From NCBI RefSeq assembly GCF_000421265.1, contig NZ_ATWN01000003.1, forward strand, positions 310,001 to 374,000: DNA of 64,000 nucleotides, given 5' to 3'. Within the stretch, counting starts at the first letter, position 1. Each line of letters opens with the position of its first letter. A program made the position numbers and the translations under genes. Under the pieces are notes generated by a model, which searched no databases, had not been told where the DNA came from, and saw only the letters and a program-made list of their open reading frames with translations. Positions 53,871-63,077 of the stretch are shown one piece after another. The stretch is from Thalassospira lucentensis MCCC 1A00383 = DSM 14000. GTDB lineage: Bacteria > Pseudomonadota > Alphaproteobacteria > Rhodospirillales > Thalassospiraceae.

Positions 53871-54926
53871 TCACACCCCCGCCTTGCGCCGTTTGAGCGC
53901 ATCGGTGACAAGGCAAAGTTCCTCAAACAGAACTTGTGCACCGGCATGGGCGGTGTTGGTGGTGGCATCATATTGCGGGGCGACTTCGACCACGTCGGCG
54001 CCAACAAAATCCAGCCCCTTAAGACCGCGCAAAATCGCCAATGCTTCACGTGATGTCAGACCACCGATTTCCGGCGTACCAGTCCCCGGCGCAAAGGATG
54101 GATCAAGGCAATCGACATCAAAGGACAGATAGACCGGACCATCACCAATCACTTCGCGCGCCTTGGCAATGACGGCCTCAACCCCCATTTGCGGCACTTC
54201 TTCGGCGTGGATGACGGTCATGCCACTGTCATAGGAAAATTCCCACAGATATTCCGCCCCACCGCGAATGCCGATCTGGATCGTGCGTTCAGGGTCGAGA
54301 ACCCCGTCCATGACCGACTGGCGGAACGGGCCACCATGGTGGAATTTGGCCCCTTCGTATTCGCCGCTGGTATCGCAATGGGCATCAAGATGGATCATGC
54401 CAACCGGACGATCCTTGCCCACCGCACGCTGGATCGAATAGCTGATGGAATGATCACCACCAATAGCAATTGGGATCACACCGGCATCAACGATTTTGGT
54501 AAAGTAATCCTCGATATCCTGATGGCAGCTTTCCAGCGAAAAACGGCTGCGAAACGGTACATCCCCAATATCGGCAACCTTGCATTGGGCACCGGGCACC
54601 ATGCGCAACACATGTTCATACGGGCCAATGCGTTCGATATTACGCACCGCACGCGGGCCAAGCCGCGCCCCTGCCCGGTTGGTCACCCCCAAATCCATCG
54701 GCACCCCGACAAGCGCAACATCAAGACCGGCAAAGTCATTCTTGGCCGCGTCCGGCGCAAACGGTGCATCGAGGAATGTCGGCACACCGGCAAACGGCCA
54801 TTTGCGTTCGCCACTGGCGGAAAACTGGGTTTCGGCCACTTCCTTGAAGTGCGGGTCGAACATATCGCCGCCTTTGGCGTTGCCGTATTTTTCGCGCAGT
54901 TTTGCGAGTTTTTCAGTGTTGACCAT
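53871..54926 (-). CDS. Ureohydrolase (agmatinase/guanidinobutyrase family)
   Basis: A 351-residue arginase-superfamily enzyme that hydrolyses a guanidino group to urea plus amine. Metal-binding motifs are GGDHS (His159), DAHCD (Asp181, His183, Asp185) and DVDCLDP (Asp270, Asp272). The protein is longer at the N-terminus than E. coli agmatinase (about 306 residues), with FAGVPTFLDAPF before the core, a feature shared with guanidinopropionase- and guanidinobutyrase-like members. Substrate could be agmatine, 4-guanidinobutyrate, another guanidino acid or even guanidine. It lies 53 bp after the permease gene of a PotABCD-type importer. Confidence 0.9.
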   Translation of the reverse strand: MVNTEKLAKLREKYGNAKGGDMFDPHFKEVAETQFSASGERKWPFAGVPTFLDAPFAPDAAKNDFAGLDVALVGVPMDLGVTNRAGARLGPRAVRNIERIGPYEHVLRMVPGAQCKVADIGDVPFRSRFSLESCHQDIEDYFTKIVDAGVIPIAIGGDHSISYSIQRAVGKDRPVGMIHLDAHCDTSGEYEGAKFHHGGPFRQSVMDGVLDPERTIQIGIRGGAEYLWEFSYDSGMTVIHAEEVPQMGVEAVIAKAREVIGDGPVYLSFDVDCLDPSFAPGTGTPEIGGLTSREALAILRGLKGLDFVGADVVEVAPQYDATTNTAHAGAQVLFEELCLVTDALKRRKAGV

Positions 54927-54979
54927 GGTGGCCTCCTTGATCCGTGTCGGACGTTATTGTTTCTTGGGATGCGTGCATA

Positions 54980-55786
54980 TTAACTGTCATCGTCATGGCG
55001 CCACGCGCCAAGCAGGCGCGGCAAATCACCGAACCGGGCAATCAGGCCAAACACCACCACCGCGATGGCGACAAACAGAACGGTGACCGACGCCATGGTT
55101 GGCGTGTAGCCATACCGTAAGGAATTGAAAATCTTGATCGGCAGGGTTTCGACCGTGAAGCCGACCGCCATATAGGCAACAATGTATTCATTGAGCGACA
55201 GCACGAACGCAAACGCCATGCCCGATATGATGTACGGCAGGATCAATGGCAGAATGATGGTGCGCAAAATGGTGCGGTCATCGGCCCCCATGGTTGCGGC
55301 GGCTTCGACCAGACTGTCATCGACGGCCTCAAACCCCAGTGTCAGTGTCACCAGCGGCAAGGTGACAAAGAAAATCCCGTGGCTGATCACAACCGTCCAT
55401 GCCTGACCATAGGAGCCGGCCGTGGTCCAGAAACTTAAAAACCCAAGGGCGGTAATCACCGGCGGCAAGATAAAGGGCGCCAGCCCAAGAACCTGAACAA
55501 TCCGGGCCCACGGGGCATGAAACCGCCACAGGAACCACGCCAGCGGAAAGGCAACCACCACCGCCAGACTGGACGCCCCAACCGCAACACCGACACTGTT
55601 GAAAAGCGCACTGCGCCAACTGTCTTCGGTAAAAATCTGCGCGTACCAGTCAAGCGAGAAGCCTTCTGGCGGGAACGACAGCGATTTGCGTTCATTGAAC
55701 GAAACCCCGGCCACCACCGCCAAGGGGGCCGCCATAAACAGTGCAATCGCCCCAAGGAACAGCCGCAGGATAAAGGTGTTGATCAT
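54980..55786 (-). CDS. Polyamine-type ABC transporter permease (PotC-like)
   Basis: A 268-residue inner-membrane permease with six hydrophobic segments. The EAA-type loop is LVEAAATMGADDRTILRTII at about 158-177. FNERKSLSFPPEGFSLDWY near the N-terminus is typical of PotC/YdcV. It overlaps the PotB-like gene by four bases. With its partner it forms the import pore. Confidence 0.93.
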   Translation of the reverse strand: MINTFILRLFLGAIALFMAAPLAVVAGVSFNERKSLSFPPEGFSLDWYAQIFTEDSWRSALFNSVGVAVGASSLAVVVAFPLAWFLWRFHAPWARIVQVLGLAPFILPPVITALGFLSFWTTAGSYGQAWTVVISHGIFFVTLPLVTLTLGFEAVDDSLVEAAATMGADDRTILRTIILPLILPYIISGMAFAFVLSLNEYIVAYMAVGFTVETLPIKIFNSLRYGYTPTMASVTVLFVAIAVVVFGLIARFGDLPRLLGAWRHDDDS

Positions 55787-56634
55787 GCGGCGTTCTCCTT
55801 CTTGCCATAAAGAAGCGAGATCGCCACCAGCGACAGGCTGACCAGTACAAGAAACACCGCCATTGCGGCTGCAAACGGCATGTTCGACTGATAGATCGCC
55901 TGATCGGTAATCAGAACGGACAGCGTCCAGTGCGACGGTTTGCCCAACAGTTGCGGCAACAGATAACAGCCAAGTGCAAAGACAAACACCATGATCAGTG
56001 TCGAGACGATGCTGTTGCGCAAGGCTGGCACAACCACATTGAGGAAGCTGCGCACCGGCCCCGACCCCAGTGTCCGGGCGACTTCGACCAAGGATGGGTC
56101 AAGACGCGACAGGGCCGGAAACAGCACAAGAACGGTGTAGGGAAACGTCTGATACACCATGCCTGTCATGACAGCACCGAAACTGGGCGATAACGACATG
56201 GGTTTATCGAGAACCCCAAGCGCGACCAACAGGTTGCTTATGCCCGCTGTACGAGACAGAAGCGTTGACCAGCCAAAGCCGATCAGAACTTCTGAAAGCG
56301 ATAAGACCGACAGCAAAAACACCAGCCAGACCACTTGAGTGCGGCGGGTCATCCGGGTCAGGATATAGGTAAACGGGAAGGCCAGCAGAACAGAAACGAC
56401 CGCAACCAATGCCGCCAACCCGATGGAAAACCCCAAAATCCCGCCAAAGAACGATGTCAGGAACCGGGCATAGTTATCAAACACGAATGCCGGTTCATAA
56501 AAGGCCCCCTGAACGCGTTGGAAAAAGGACACCGCGATCATGATGCCAAACGGGATCACAAAGAAAACCATCAACATCCCGGCCGGAAAGCCGATGGTGG
56601 CGTAATCGGAAAACGTGCGCGGTTTGATTTTCAT
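55783..56634 (-). CDS. Polyamine-type ABC transporter permease (PotB-like)
   Basis: A 283-residue permease with six membrane segments and the ATPase-docking loop SLVEVARTLGSGPVRSFLNV near residue 180. It overlaps both neighbours by four bases (ATGA), indicating tight coupling of potA-, potB- and potC-like genes. Confidence 0.93.
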   Translation of the reverse strand: MKIKPRTFSDYATIGFPAGMLMVFFVIPFGIMIAVSFFQRVQGAFYEPAFVFDNYARFLTSFFGGILGFSIGLAALVAVVSVLLAFPFTYILTRMTRRTQVVWLVFLLSVLSLSEVLIGFGWSTLLSRTAGISNLLVALGVLDKPMSLSPSFGAVMTGMVYQTFPYTVLVLFPALSRLDPSLVEVARTLGSGPVRSFLNVVVPALRNSIVSTLIMVFVFALGCYLLPQLLGKPSHWTLSVLITDQAIYQSNMPFAAAMAVFLVLVSLSLVAISLLYGKKENAA

Positions 56635-57680
56635 GCGTCCCCCAGCACCACACAGGCATCTTTGGGGAAATGCACCGAAACGGCGTCACCTGCGGCAATG
56701 TCGGGACGGTCCGACGGGGTGGTTATCGCGGTGATCTGCTGACCGGCGACCGACAAATACATCTCGATACTCGCGCCGAGGTCACGGATGTAAGACACCT
56801 CACCGGCCAAACATCCCGGTGTATTGTCACCACTGCCTGCTGTTACCCGGATATTTTCCGGTCGCACCGACAATGTCACATCCCCCGTGGCGGGCAGGTC
56901 ATCGGCCAGCAATGTGCCCCCGGGGACGGCGAGCTTCCCCGAACCACTGATGCGCCCGGAGATTAAATTGGTTGAGCCGATGAAATCGGCGACGAAGGCA
57001 TCCTTGGGTTTGCGGTAAATTTCGACCGGCGGGGCAACCTGATGGACCTTGCCCTGAGACATGACAACAACAAGATCGGCCATGGTCATGGCTTCGCGCT
57101 GGTCATGGGTCACAACAATGGTCGTGATACCCAGTTTTTGTTGCAGTTGTTTAAGCTCAATCTGCATGCTTTCGCGCAGCTTGGCGTCAAGGGCCGAGAG
57201 CGGCTCATCCAGCAGGAACAATTTTGGTTCCAACGCCAAAGCCCGGGCAATGGCCACCCGTTGTTTTTGTCCGCCAGACAGTTTTGAAACCGGACGACCG
57301 GCCATATCAGGCAACTGAACCAGATCAAGCAATCGCTTGACCGCTGCCAAGCAGTCGGACTTGGATACCCCCCGAATGCGCAGCGGATAGGCGATGTTTT
57401 CGCCGACCGTCAAATGCGGGAAAAGGGCCAAGTTCTGGAACACCATCCCGAAATCGCGTTTGTGGGTTGGAATGCGCGTCACATCATCCCCATCCAGCAG
57501 GATACGACCCGCTGTCGCGGCTTCGAGCCCGGCAATCATCCGAAGCAAGGTTGTCTTGCCACAGCCCGACGGGCCCAACAGACAAACAAACTTACCCTGC
57601 GGGATTGTAAGGCTGGTTTCGTGAACGGCGGTGAATTCGCCGAACTTTTTAACAATGGACTCAAAGACCAGACCGGACAT
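56631..57680 (-). CDS. Polyamine-type ABC transporter ATP-binding protein (PotA-like)
   Basis: A 349-residue ATPase. Walker A is GPSGCGKTT (about 36-44), the Q-loop is VFQNLALFPHLTV, the signature is LSGGQKQRVAIAR, Walker B is LFLLDEPLSALD, and the H-loop is VVTHDQREAMTM. A TOBE_2 domain follows at the C-terminus (about 270-345). I start at MSGLVFESI after AGGA; the longer reading begins within the upstream hairpin region. Confidence 0.95.
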   Translation of the reverse strand: MSGLVFESIVKKFGEFTAVHETSLTIPQGKFVCLLGPSGCGKTTLLRMIAGLEAATAGRILLDGDDVTRIPTHKRDFGMVFQNLALFPHLTVGENIAYPLRIRGVSKSDCLAAVKRLLDLVQLPDMAGRPVSKLSGGQKQRVAIARALALEPKLFLLDEPLSALDAKLRESMQIELKQLQQKLGITTIVVTHDQREAMTMADLVVVMSQGKVHQVAPPVEIYRKPKDAFVADFIGSTNLISGRISGSGKLAVPGGTLLADDLPATGDVTLSVRPENIRVTAGSGDNTPGCLAGEVSYIRDLGASIEMYLSVAGQQITAITTPSDRPDIAAGDAVSVHFPKDACVVLGDA

Positions 57681-57732
57681 TGGCGATCCTGTATGTGACG
57701 AAAGACGGGGCAACTAGATTGCCGAAACAAGA

Positions 57733-57796
57733 AAAATGTCAGACAGCATGCCGGTGCAAGACCATGCACAGTGCAACAGGTGGCATGCTGCCTGAC
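57733..57796 (-). terminator. Intercistronic hairpin between binding protein and ATPase genes
   Basis: GTCAG-x-CAGCATGCC pairs with GGCATGCTG-x-CTGAC (one mismatch) over a 29-base loop. In the minus direction it is followed by ATTTTTCTTGTTT. It starts 37 bp after the binding-protein stop and fits partial termination that leaves less message for the membrane components. Confidence 0.7.
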
Positions 57797-57832
57797 AAAA
57801 TCAGCGATACGTGCGCGAAACCTGTGTCAGGT

Positions 57833-58933
57833 TCAGCTGACGATCAGTTCGGTCCATTTCTGCGACAGCCAGTCAGCGCGCTGCTGATACATGTCGTACC
57901 GCGGAATGATCGGTTCGATTTCCGAGGAAACAGATGCGAATTCAGCATCGGTAAGGCTGGTTTTCGCCCGCGCCACGGTTGGAGAGGTCCCGACCTTGCG
58001 TGACAGAAGTGTTTGGATTTCTGGCTGGCTCATGAAGTCGATAAAGACATGTGCCAGATCAAGCTTTTCGGATGCCTTGGAAACGGCCCAACTGCCGGAA
58101 TCGTTGATGCCACCTTCTTTGGGGAAGGTCGACCGCACCGGATATCCATCCGCCGCGGCAAGACCGGCAACATCGTGGTAATACTGACCCATCGGGATTT
58201 CACCCGATTTAAGTGCCTGTTCAAACTGGGCTTCGTCCCGATACCAGAGCTGGACGTTGTCCTTAAGCTCGGCCAGCTTGTCCATGACCTTCATGATACC
58301 TTCTTCGGTGTCGAGGATTTCCTGCCCCCCGAAATAGGTTTTGGCCGTCACATCAAGCAGGAAGGAATTTGTCACCAGTGCGAGCAAGCCAAGCTGACCG
58401 GCGCGGTCGGGCTTCCACAGCTCTTCCCAGCTGGATGGTGCCTGCGTAATCACATCGGAGTTGGAAACAAGGGTGATGTACCAAGTTACCGCACCAACGC
58501 CACAAACGCTGCCATCGTCATATTTATTAATGAAGGACGGCATGACGTTTTCGATATTCGGCATTTTTGCCGGATCAAGTTTTGCCCAGATGCTTGCGGC
58601 CGAACCACGCAGCATACTGACCTGCGAAATCATCGACACATCGGCAGGTGCCTGACCTGCACGGGCCGCCTGTTCGAGCTGAACCAACCATGCCTCACCT
58701 GTCGGCTGGGCAATTGATTCAACTGAAATACCGGTCGCCTTGGTGAATTCCGGGAAGATGTGTTTATCGAAACTGTCTTTGAAATAACCGCCATACGCAC
58801 CGATTTTCAGGCTTTTTTCCTGTGCGCGCACGATGCCGGGGAAACCGGCAATACCCGCCATCGCCACTGCAGAACCGCCCGCAATCCCGGCTAAAACGGA
58901 ACGGCGACTGATGCCCTTTTTGATGTCGTCCAT
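57833..58933 (-). CDS. Polyamine-type ABC transporter substrate-binding protein (PotD/PotF-like)
   Basis: A 366-residue periplasmic binding protein. The N-terminus has a twin-arginine signal, SRRSVLAGIAGGSAVAMAG, with cleavage near VRA at about 37. The fold is the family-1 extracellular binding type (LKIGAYGGYFKDSF, AVTWYITLVSNSDV, GQLGLLALVTNSF). I prefer the ATG after AGAGGTGGATCAC to a GTG three codons earlier. Tat export of a binding protein is less usual and would suggest folding before export. The ligand is likely a polyamine or guanidino compound, given the enzymes downstream. Confidence 0.9.
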   Translation of the reverse strand: MDDIKKGISRRSVLAGIAGGSAVAMAGIAGFPGIVRAQEKSLKIGAYGGYFKDSFDKHIFPEFTKATGISVESIAQPTGEAWLVQLEQAARAGQAPADVSMISQVSMLRGSAASIWAKLDPAKMPNIENVMPSFINKYDDGSVCGVGAVTWYITLVSNSDVITQAPSSWEELWKPDRAGQLGLLALVTNSFLLDVTAKTYFGGQEILDTEEGIMKVMDKLAELKDNVQLWYRDEAQFEQALKSGEIPMGQYYHDVAGLAAADGYPVRSTFPKEGGINDSGSWAVSKASEKLDLAHVFIDFMSQPEIQTLLSRKVGTSPTVARAKTSLTDAEFASVSSEIEPIIPRYDMYQQRADWLSQKWTELIVS

Positions 58934-59071
58934 GTGATCCACCTCTGATACTTTGAACGCTGTTTGGGCGTCCGTTTTTGATTTTTTCCCGTCGTCGTTT
59001 TCCAGTGCGGCGACGTCGTATCAGCAGCAGATCAAATTGCGGCGGATTGAAAAATCACGTATTGCTGAAAC

Positions 59072-59095
59072 TTACTTTGGGAATCTTCAAAGTAA
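59072..59095. promoter_or_regulatory. Perfect dyad TTACTTTG-N8-CAAAGTAA
   Basis: An 8-8-8 interrupted palindrome lies 21 bp before the LysR start and about 140 bp upstream of the divergent binding-protein gene. Size and place suit a LysR-type operator for autoregulation and control of the importer operon. Confidence 0.6.
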
Positions 59096-59116
59096 TGCAC
59101 AGGGAGCACCCATCAC

Positions 59117-60025
59117 ATGGCAATGGAGCAAACCGATCTGAAGCTGCTTCGGATCTTCCTGACGATTGTCGAAGTGGGGGGATTTGCCGCCGCACAAAGT
59201 GAACTCAACCTGTCGCTTTCAACGATTTCAAGTTATGTCACCACCCTTGAAACCCGGCTTGGCTTCACACTTTGCAAACGCGGGCGCAGTGGGTTTTCGC
59301 TAACCCGTGAAGGACAGATTGTCTTTGAGGAAGCCCACCGGCTTTTCAAATCCGTGTCGCAATATGAAACCAAGATGCGGTCACTGCGCGACAAACTCAA
59401 CGGCACATTGACCATTGGCCTGACTGACAACACCATCACCGATCCCGGTGCGCGCAAGATTGAAAAAACCATTGCGCGTTTTGTGAAGCAGGCCCCGGAT
59501 GTGACATTGAACGTTGTGACCTATCCGCCCAACGATTTGTTGCGCGAAATTGTCACCGGTGCGGTTCAGGTGGGCATTTGTGCGTTTCCCAAAACCGTAC
59601 TGGGGTTAAGTTACGTTTCACTCTATCCAGAGATGCACCGATTTTATTGCAGTTCCGACCATCCGCTATTTAACCAATCCGATGACGAAATTGATATCGA
59701 CGAAGTAAGACGATATCGCATTGTCGGGCGTAAATTCTGGCTTGGCCGGGACCTTAAGGATTTTGCCATCGCCAAGCCACATGCGATGGTTTCGGACATG
59801 GAGGCCGAAGCACGCCTGATCCTGTCAGGTGCCTTTTTGGGATATCTGCCCGAACATTATGCCAAACAGTTCGTTGAGGCCGGCCGCATGCGCGCGATCC
59901 GCCCGGATCAGTTCTATGTCGAGGCAACCTTTCAGGCCAGCTTTGACGACAGCAAGCAACTTGATCCGGTGGCCGAGCTGTTCCTTGATATATTGATTGA
60001 TGATTTTGGTGCCAAACGCGACTGA
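59117..60025 (+). CDS. LysR-family transcriptional regulator
   Basis: A 302-residue LysR protein. The winged helix is at about 6-65 (LRIFLTIVEVGGFAAAQSEL, LSLSTISSYVTTLETRLGF), and the effector domain starts at about 93 (GTLTIGLTDNTITDPGARK). It is divergent from the PotD-like gene with 183 bp between, containing a perfect dyad. This is the arrangement of a local regulator of the importer operon. ATG follows GGGAGCACCCATCAC. Confidence 0.93.
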   Translation: MAMEQTDLKLLRIFLTIVEVGGFAAAQSELNLSLSTISSYVTTLETRLGFTLCKRGRSGFSLTREGQIVFEEAHRLFKSVSQYETKMRSLRDKLNGTLTIGLTDNTITDPGARKIEKTIARFVKQAPDVTLNVVTYPPNDLLREIVTGAVQVGICAFPKTVLGLSYVSLYPEMHRFYCSSDHPLFNQSDDEIDIDEVRRYRIVGRKFWLGRDLKDFAIAKPHAMVSDMEAEARLILSGAFLGYLPEHYAKQFVEAGRMRAIRPDQFYVEATFQASFDDSKQLDPVAELFLDILIDDFGAKRD

Positions 60026-60156
60026 GCATTGCGCAACAGCAATATTGTCCAATATTCCCCATTTGATTTCCCCCATGATGGGTGCAGGCTCCTCGCCCAC
60101 CACCCAAGCGTCAGGTCAACTGACACACAAATGAACAAGATTTGGAAACATTGGAA

Positions 60157-60966
60157 ATGTTACGCCCCACACCTGCCCCATCCCCAACAACGATGGGGCA
60201 CTTCGCCCCGGAAACCATAAGGCGCGGTGCAATCGCCTGTTTGCCGCTTCTGCCCAGCACCATCATTTTTGGTGCGGTGCTTGGTGTGCTTGCGTCCCAG
60301 CGCGGATTATCACTTGGTGAACTTCTGTTCATGAGCCTGACGGTGTTTGCCGGATCAGCACAATTTGTGTCGGTCGATCTTTGGCGCGAAACGGTGCCTG
60401 CGGCGACAATCATCATCGCAACGGCGGTGATTAATATGCGCTATATCCTGATCGGGGCGTCACTGCGCCCAGTGTTTCGCGGCCGCCCTCTTTGGGTCAA
60501 GGTATGTGGCATGCATATGGTCGCCGATGAAAACTGGGCCGTCACCATGACGCAGGAAAACCTTGCCAATCCGGGGTTCTTGCTGGGTGGTGGTATCTTC
60601 CTCGGGGTCGTTTGGGCGACGGGCAACAGTGTGGGTTACCTTTTGGGCGGCGGCATTCCCGACCCGGAAGTTTATGCGCTTGATTTTGCCTTTACCGCTG
60701 TTTTCGCAGCCCTGACCATTGGCATGTGGAAAGGCAAGGTCGACTTGCTGCCATGGGTGGCAGCCGCCATCGGATCGATCATCGGGCATTATACCCTGCC
60801 CGGCACATGGTCGATTTTGGCCGGTGCAGGGGCCGGGGTTGTCACCGCTGCCCTGACATGGCGCGATGATATGGATGACACCAGCCCCGAGGCCGAATAT
60901 GCCGTTGATGGTCGACAAGCCTATGGCGCGCCCGAAGGCACGCCCACCCCGGAGGTCGGCAAATGA
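60157..60966 (+). CDS. azlC: AzlC-family branched-chain amino acid exporter subunit
   Basis: A 269-residue integral membrane protein of the AzlC family. Signatures are LPSTIIFGAVLGVLA, FAGSAQFVSVDLW, INMRYILIGASLRP and HMVADENWAVTM. With AzlD it exports branched-chain or related amino acids. The first ATG in frame is used; the ribosome site is weak (GGAAACATTGGAA). The C-terminal 30 residues are polar and variable. It overlaps azlD by four bases. Confidence 0.93.
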   Translation: MLRPTPAPSPTTMGHFAPETIRRGAIACLPLLPSTIIFGAVLGVLASQRGLSLGELLFMSLTVFAGSAQFVSVDLWRETVPAATIIIATAVINMRYILIGASLRPVFRGRPLWVKVCGMHMVADENWAVTMTQENLANPGFLLGGGIFLGVVWATGNSVGYLLGGGIPDPEVYALDFAFTAVFAALTIGMWKGKVDLLPWVAAAIGSIIGHYTLPGTWSILAGAGAGVVTAALTWRDDMDDTSPEAEYAVDGRQAYGAPEGTPTPEVGK

Positions 60967-61292
60967 ACAGTTTTCCTGATTTGACCAGCTTTAGCCTTGA
61001 AGCCGTTCTGACCATCCTTGGCATGGCCGCCGTCACATATGGCATGCGTCTGGGCGGCCTTATGATGGCTGATCGGTTGCCGCAACATGGCCGTTGGGCA
61101 CATGTGCTTGAACGGTTGCCCGGTGCGGTTTTGATTTCCGTCTGGGTGCCCAGTGCGCTTTCCGCCGGGGCGATTGGCATTGCCGGGGCTGCTGCCACCG
61201 TGATCACGATGGCACTGGCCCGCAATCTGTTTGCCGCCATGGCGGTTGGGATGGTTCTGGTGGGGGTTGGTCGGTATTTTATTGGCAGTTGA
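60963..61292 (+). CDS. azlD: AzlD-family transport subunit
   Basis: A 109-residue protein with about four short hydrophobic segments. The family phrases are MAAVTYGMRLGGLMMADRLP, LERLPGAVLISVWVP and the C-terminal VGMVLVGVGRYF. It is the obligate small partner of AzlC. ATGA overlap with azlC, then a strong terminator. Confidence 0.92.
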   Translation: MNSFPDLTSFSLEAVLTILGMAAVTYGMRLGGLMMADRLPQHGRWAHVLERLPGAVLISVWVPSALSAGAIGIAGAAATVITMALARNLFAAMAVGMVLVGVGRYFIGS

Positions 61293-61312
61293 TTGACCAA
61301 GCACGCGAAAAC

Positions 61313-61348
61313 AAAAAGCCGCCTTCAAACGAGAGGGCGGCTTTTTTT
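61313..61348. terminator. Rho-independent terminator between azlD and prfC
   Basis: AAAAAGCCGCC pairs with GGCGGCTTTTT around a 12-base loop and runs into TTTTTTT. It serves azlCD and, on the other strand, prfC, whose stop is 23 bp away. Confidence 0.9.
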
Positions 61349-61370
61349 ATGTGGCTTGCAAAACGTAGTA

Positions 61371-62966
61371 CTACGTCACAACCATATTCTGTTCGCGGGT
61401 GGATTCGAACCGCAGGTTCGGCCAATCGCGTTGCGCGGTTTCAAGATGCCAAGCGTTGCGCGCGATGAAGACTAGGGTTTCATCGTGGTCTTCAAACAAC
61501 GCCGACTGATTGGTATCTCGGAATTTTTTGATTTCGAGCGGGTCATCGCCCATCACCCAGCGCGCCGCATAGGCAGGGGTCTGTTCGAAATGCACCTTGA
61601 TGCCATATTCCGCCGAAATGCGTTCCTTGAGAACTTCAAACTGAAGTTGCCCAACCACGCCAACAATCCAGTCGGCACCCATCATCGGTTTAAACACCTG
61701 TGATGCGCCTTCTTCGGCGAGCTGTTCAAGGGCGCGCTGAAGATGTTTGCCTTTCAGCGGATCATCAAGACGGACCTTTTGCAGCAATTCCGGAGCAAAG
61801 GCCGGAACACCGCGGAAGCGCAAGTCTTCGCCCTCGGTCAGGGTATCGCCAATCCGCAAAGTCCCGTGGTTCGGAATACCGATGATATCGCCCGGCCAGG
61901 CTTCTTCGGCAATGTCACGTTCATTGGCAAAGAACAGCATCGGGTTATGCACCGCCATCTGTTTGCCCGCGCGCACATGTTTGAGTTTCATGCCGCGTTT
62001 GAAATGACCGGAACACAGACGGATGAAGGCAATGCGGTCGCGATGGTTCGGGTCAATATTGGCCTGAACCTTAAACACAAAGCCCGACACCTTGGTTTCA
62101 GATGATTCAACCGTTCGCGTGGCGGCTTCTTGCGGGCGCGGGGTCGGCGCATTTTCGCCAATACCGCGCAGCAATTCACGCACACCAAAATTGTTAATCG
62201 CCGAGCCAAAGAATACCGGCGTCAGGTGCCCTTCGCGGTAGCTTTCAAGATCGAACTCCGGGCACATCGCGCGGACCATTTCGATGTCTTCGCGCAGCTG
62301 TGCGACGAGGTAATCTGGGACCAACTCATCCAATTTCGGATCATTCAGACCATTGATCTGGATCGAATCCTTAACAACATTGCCGCCCTTTTCCATGAAC
62401 AGGATGCGGTCGTTGATCAGATCATAGCAGCCCTTAAAATCACGGCCAGAGCCAATCGGCCAGGTGACCGGCGACACATCAAGGGCGAGATCCTGTTCGA
62501 TTTGGTCGATCAGTTCAAAGAAATCGCGGGTTTCACGGTCGATCTTGTTCACAAACGTCGTAATTGGCACATCGCGCATACGGCAAACTTCAAACAGTTT
62601 GCGCGTCTGGGTTTCAATCCCCTTGGCGGCATCAATCACCATGACGGCGGAATCAACTGCAGTCAGAACCCGGTAGGTATCTTCGGAAAAATCTTCGTGG
62701 CCCGGCGTATCAAGCAGGTTGTAGATGTTATCTTCAAACTCGAACGTCATGACGGCCGAAGACACGGAAATACCACGGTCCTGTTCGATCTTCATAAAGT
62801 CCGAACGTGCGCCGCGCTGTTCCTTTTTCGCCTTAACCGCACCGGCCATCTGGATCGCACCCCCGAAAAGCAACAGCTTTTCCGTCAGGGTCGTTTTACC
62901 CGCATCCGGGTGCGAGATGATGGCGAAGGTACGGCGACGCGATACCTGATGGTCAATCGTCGACAT
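61371..62966 (-). CDS. prfC: Peptide chain release factor 3
   Basis: RF3 is a GTPase that removes RF1/RF2 from the ribosome after peptide release. The 531 residues have the G domain with SHPDAGKTTLTEK, DTPGHEDFSEDTYR, and TFVNKIDRE. The RF3-specific DVSPVTWPIGSGRDFKGCYD and HNPMLFFANERDIAEEAWPGDIIG place it firmly in RF3 rather than EF-G. Length is normal. A dyad lies 30 bp upstream. Confidence 0.97.
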   Translation of the reverse strand: MSTIDHQVSRRRTFAIISHPDAGKTTLTEKLLLFGGAIQMAGAVKAKKEQRGARSDFMKIEQDRGISVSSAVMTFEFEDNIYNLLDTPGHEDFSEDTYRVLTAVDSAVMVIDAAKGIETQTRKLFEVCRMRDVPITTFVNKIDRETRDFFELIDQIEQDLALDVSPVTWPIGSGRDFKGCYDLINDRILFMEKGGNVVKDSIQINGLNDPKLDELVPDYLVAQLREDIEMVRAMCPEFDLESYREGHLTPVFFGSAINNFGVRELLRGIGENAPTPRPQEAATRTVESSETKVSGFVFKVQANIDPNHRDRIAFIRLCSGHFKRGMKLKHVRAGKQMAVHNPMLFFANERDIAEEAWPGDIIGIPNHGTLRIGDTLTEGEDLRFRGVPAFAPELLQKVRLDDPLKGKHLQRALEQLAEEGASQVFKPMMGADWIVGVVGQLQFEVLKERISAEYGIKVHFEQTPAYAARWVMGDDPLEIKKFRDTNQSALFEDHDETLVFIARNAWHLETAQRDWPNLRFESTREQNMVVT

Positions 62967-62995
62967 TCTTGATCCACTAATACTGATTTCGATTT

Positions 62996-63029
62996 GGCGC
63001 GCACTGTACCGATTTTTTGCGTGCGCGCC
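62996..63029. repeat. 9-bp dyad upstream of prfC
   Basis: GGCGCGCAC and GTGCGCGCC flank a 16-base, T-rich spacer. It lies 30 bp before prfC and about 50 bp after the permease stop. Role unknown: operator or stem in the prfC leader. Confidence 0.4.
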
Positions 63030-63077
63030 ATCCCGAAATCGTCATGACGGGTATGAATTCTGCCCGTCACGACCGGT

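Noticed and set aside
61391..61410. GATTCGAACC-like string resembling a tRNA T-arm
   Set aside because: It lies inside the 3' end of prfC, on a fully conserved reading frame, and no acceptor or anticodon stem can be drawn around it.
62130..62972. 280-codon frame opposite prfC
   Set aside because: It is antisense to a conserved gene; the composition (His, Arg, Ile rich) is that of a shadow frame.
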